Source of the DNA: Limnephilus marmoratus
Taxonomy: Eukaryota > Arthropoda > Insecta > Trichoptera > Limnephilidae
DNA length: 64,000 nucleotides
Reading direction: 5' to 3'
Assembly (NCBI GenBank): GCA_917880885.1
Contig: OU862920.1
Location: forward strand, 806,001-870,000
The notes beneath the pieces are model-generated. The model was not told the origin of the DNA. It saw nothing but the letters and a program-made list of their open reading frames with translations, and searched no databases. The translations under genes and the position numbers were made by a program. Positions 62,257-64,000 of the stretch are shown here, piece by piece (position 1 is the stretch's first letter; every line of letters begins with the position of its first letter).

Positions 62257-63302
62257 TTTAACAATGTTCAAATAGAACACACTTAAAAATAAAAAATAAT
62301 AATTAATAAAAAAAATTGACAATTCTTTAAATTTTTCTAGTAAATTTTCAGTTCTATAAAGTTCCGTTCGAGTTCTGTAATTATTTCAGTTTTGTGATGT
62401 AACTGGTCTGTAATGATAAAACAATAGAATTTGAGTAGAACCATCACAGAACGTGAAAATTAACTTAAAAAAAGTTCCATTATTCTGTATCATCGAAACA
62501 ACCTTACCGTAGTATTTATTGCATTAAAACCTAATTCGTTGTGTAGGTACCCATTCAGGTAGGTACCTGCGCATTTCCTTAGATTCCGGCAATCTTAGCT
62601 TTTTTCATCATATTTGCAATACTACCGAAATAAGTAGGTACCTACCCCGAATGAAAAACGTATTAATTTGAACTGGCCAGGAATATTTAAACTTCCGATG
62701 GAATCTGTGAGCGCGTATTTTGATGATTTTTTTTCGGAAAATTTCGTGTTTCGTCAGCATCTCCTGACGTATTTTATATGAGAATCATATGTTTTATTGG
62801 TGTTAAAAGTTGCGGAATCTATCCGGCTATCGTATTTTCAAAAAACATCTAGCCCGGAATCGGTTTTTCGGCGGTAATGTCGTTTTCCGAAAAACAACGA
62901 CCGAAACCGCCGAGAGTTCCGTTTTGTTAGGCTAAAAATTTGACATCTAAGATTTTGACCATAGACCTAGCATTTTCCTTTGAGGAAAATGCTAAGTCTT
63001 TTTTTGTCATTTTTTTTTTGAAACGCTATCTGTCGGCGGGAAATACAACCGAGCCGAATCGAGTGATTCGAGTAGAGCTTCTAGTTTTCGCCGCCGATTC
63101 GTATCGGAGAATAAATCCCTGTATATATTTCATTTTGTCGAAAAAAATTTGCTTACAGTTTTCAGTCCCAATTTGCTTCAACCGAAAGTGAACCTTGAGG
63201 TGAGTGAAACGCAAAGGGCGTACTGGTCGTTTTTGCGTCAACCAAAAAGTGCGCGGAAAGAGACCTCTCCCAAAACCAAACAATACTATATATATATATA
63301 TA

Positions 63303-64000
63303 ACATCCAAGGAAGGTGGCAAGATTCCGAACGTACTTAGCGACAGCCCTCCAAACTTTATAAAATTTATAGAATCTCTCGATTACACTTAACTCCATTT
63401 GGCCCAAACTTTTTATTTTTGTTCATCTGACGTTAACGTCTGTACGGTTGAAATTTAACAATGCGACTACAACTCTAACGCTGCGCCTTACTCAAAACCG
63501 TTTTCCTACGTGGAATTTGTTACAAATTTACTTTCGTAACAGAACCGAATTAAAGCAATTCCAAAAGAAGGCGCCACTTACGTTTAGCTACTAGCGTGTG
63601 GAACGTCGGCTGGCTGAGTAAGTATCTACTATTGGATTCGTACTTTCGTGAATCTCTCCGGGTATAGAGAGATGGATGGTATGTTTATTTTTCTAACTGG
63701 CAATTGTGAATAATAACACCACGTTGTGATTTCTGCCTAGCGTCTATAATTGTATACGACGTCGTTGCCTGTCACGGTTACTTTGTGCTGGTGACTAGCT
63801 TTCACTGGATCCGAGGAACCGGCTATTTTTCGAACCAGTTCATATCGAAATTAATAAAATGGTCACCAACATTTAAACTGGGCGAAGCCGAACCGAAAGC
63901 CGCCCGCGGGGTCTAGCAGCAAAAACCTGCGGAGCGGGCTAGATCTTATATAATATTGTTGTACACCGCTATTGCAAGTTCAACAAGTTACAATCTGCTT
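63303..64000. other. Unassigned flank with a satellite-like scrap
   Basis: No gene is recognised. AAGCCGCCCGCGGGGTCTAG then CAGCAAAAACCTGC at about 63896-63930 resembles one segment of the 148-bp satellite. Confidence 0.4.

Larger units (their letters stand above)
61135..63302 (-). mobile_element. Helitron-like array unit 6 (right edge)
   Basis: A near-exact repeat of unit 5 with one 127-bp satellite unit fewer (six) and a longer TA run (about 62214-62246). It ends AACAATACTATATATATATA without a following CTAG, so the array stops here. The paired open frames at 60780-61123 and 62940-63322 are the same non-coding block in units 5 and 6. Confidence 0.6.

Noticed and set aside
60780..63407. Paired open frames in units 5 and 6
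   Set aside because: Identical because the DNA is duplicated; related blocks elsewhere in the window break the frame.

Overview
This is a transposon-dense, AT-rich stretch of nuclear DNA from an animal, most likely an insect. The pointers are jockey/CR1-type and R4/Dong-type LINEs, PIF/Harbinger and hAT remnants, Helitron-like elements ending in CTAG, tRNA-headed SINEs and repeated GTAGGTACCTAC palindromes, a combination familiar from hemipteran and lepidopteran genomes. The order cannot be fixed from this window. No bacterial gene organisation is present. Almost every long open frame belongs to a mobile element. The best host coding evidence is one short spliced exon on the minus strand (45978-46072, von Willebrand C-like). 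Two weaker signal-peptide-like pieces lie near 27.6-27.9 kb.

Layout. 1-6.7 kb: two Helitron-like units with satellites and SINE copies. 6.7-11.1 kb: dispersed repeats, then a region (9.29-10.61 kb) packed with heat-shock-element-like motifs, including a 353-bp sequence present twice in tandem. 11.1-16.1 kb: two 5'-truncated LINEs around a 2.6-kb Helitron-like element that carries a G-rich tract. 16.5-26.15 kb: an R4/Dong-like LINE with a C-terminal restriction-like endonuclease, split by an apparently intact two-ORF jockey/CR1-type LINE and followed directly by a second, truncated R4-like copy. 26.6-28.5 kb: a SINE and possible host fragments. 28.49-33.99 kb: an LTR-element-like structure with no coding interior. 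34-46.8 kb: a mosaic of nested DNA transposons (hAT, Harbinger, Helitron-like, an unassigned TIR element) and decayed LINEs, with the VWC exon at 46 kb. 46.9-63.3 kb: six Helitron-like units head to tail, each carrying its own central satellite (107, 127 or 148 bp), the 148-bp one organised in an 888-bp higher-order repeat.

How the parts relate. The window records successive insertions. The LINE at 18.6-23.3 kb sits inside the R4-like element. A CTAG-ended element at 35.8-36.55 kb sits inside an older Helitron-like copy, and LINE pieces and a 129-bp hAT element sit inside a larger hAT element whose relative is preserved at 35 kb. Only the LINE at 18.8-23.1 kb still looks able to encode its proteins. 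Family and clade names rest on motif reading, not on database searches.
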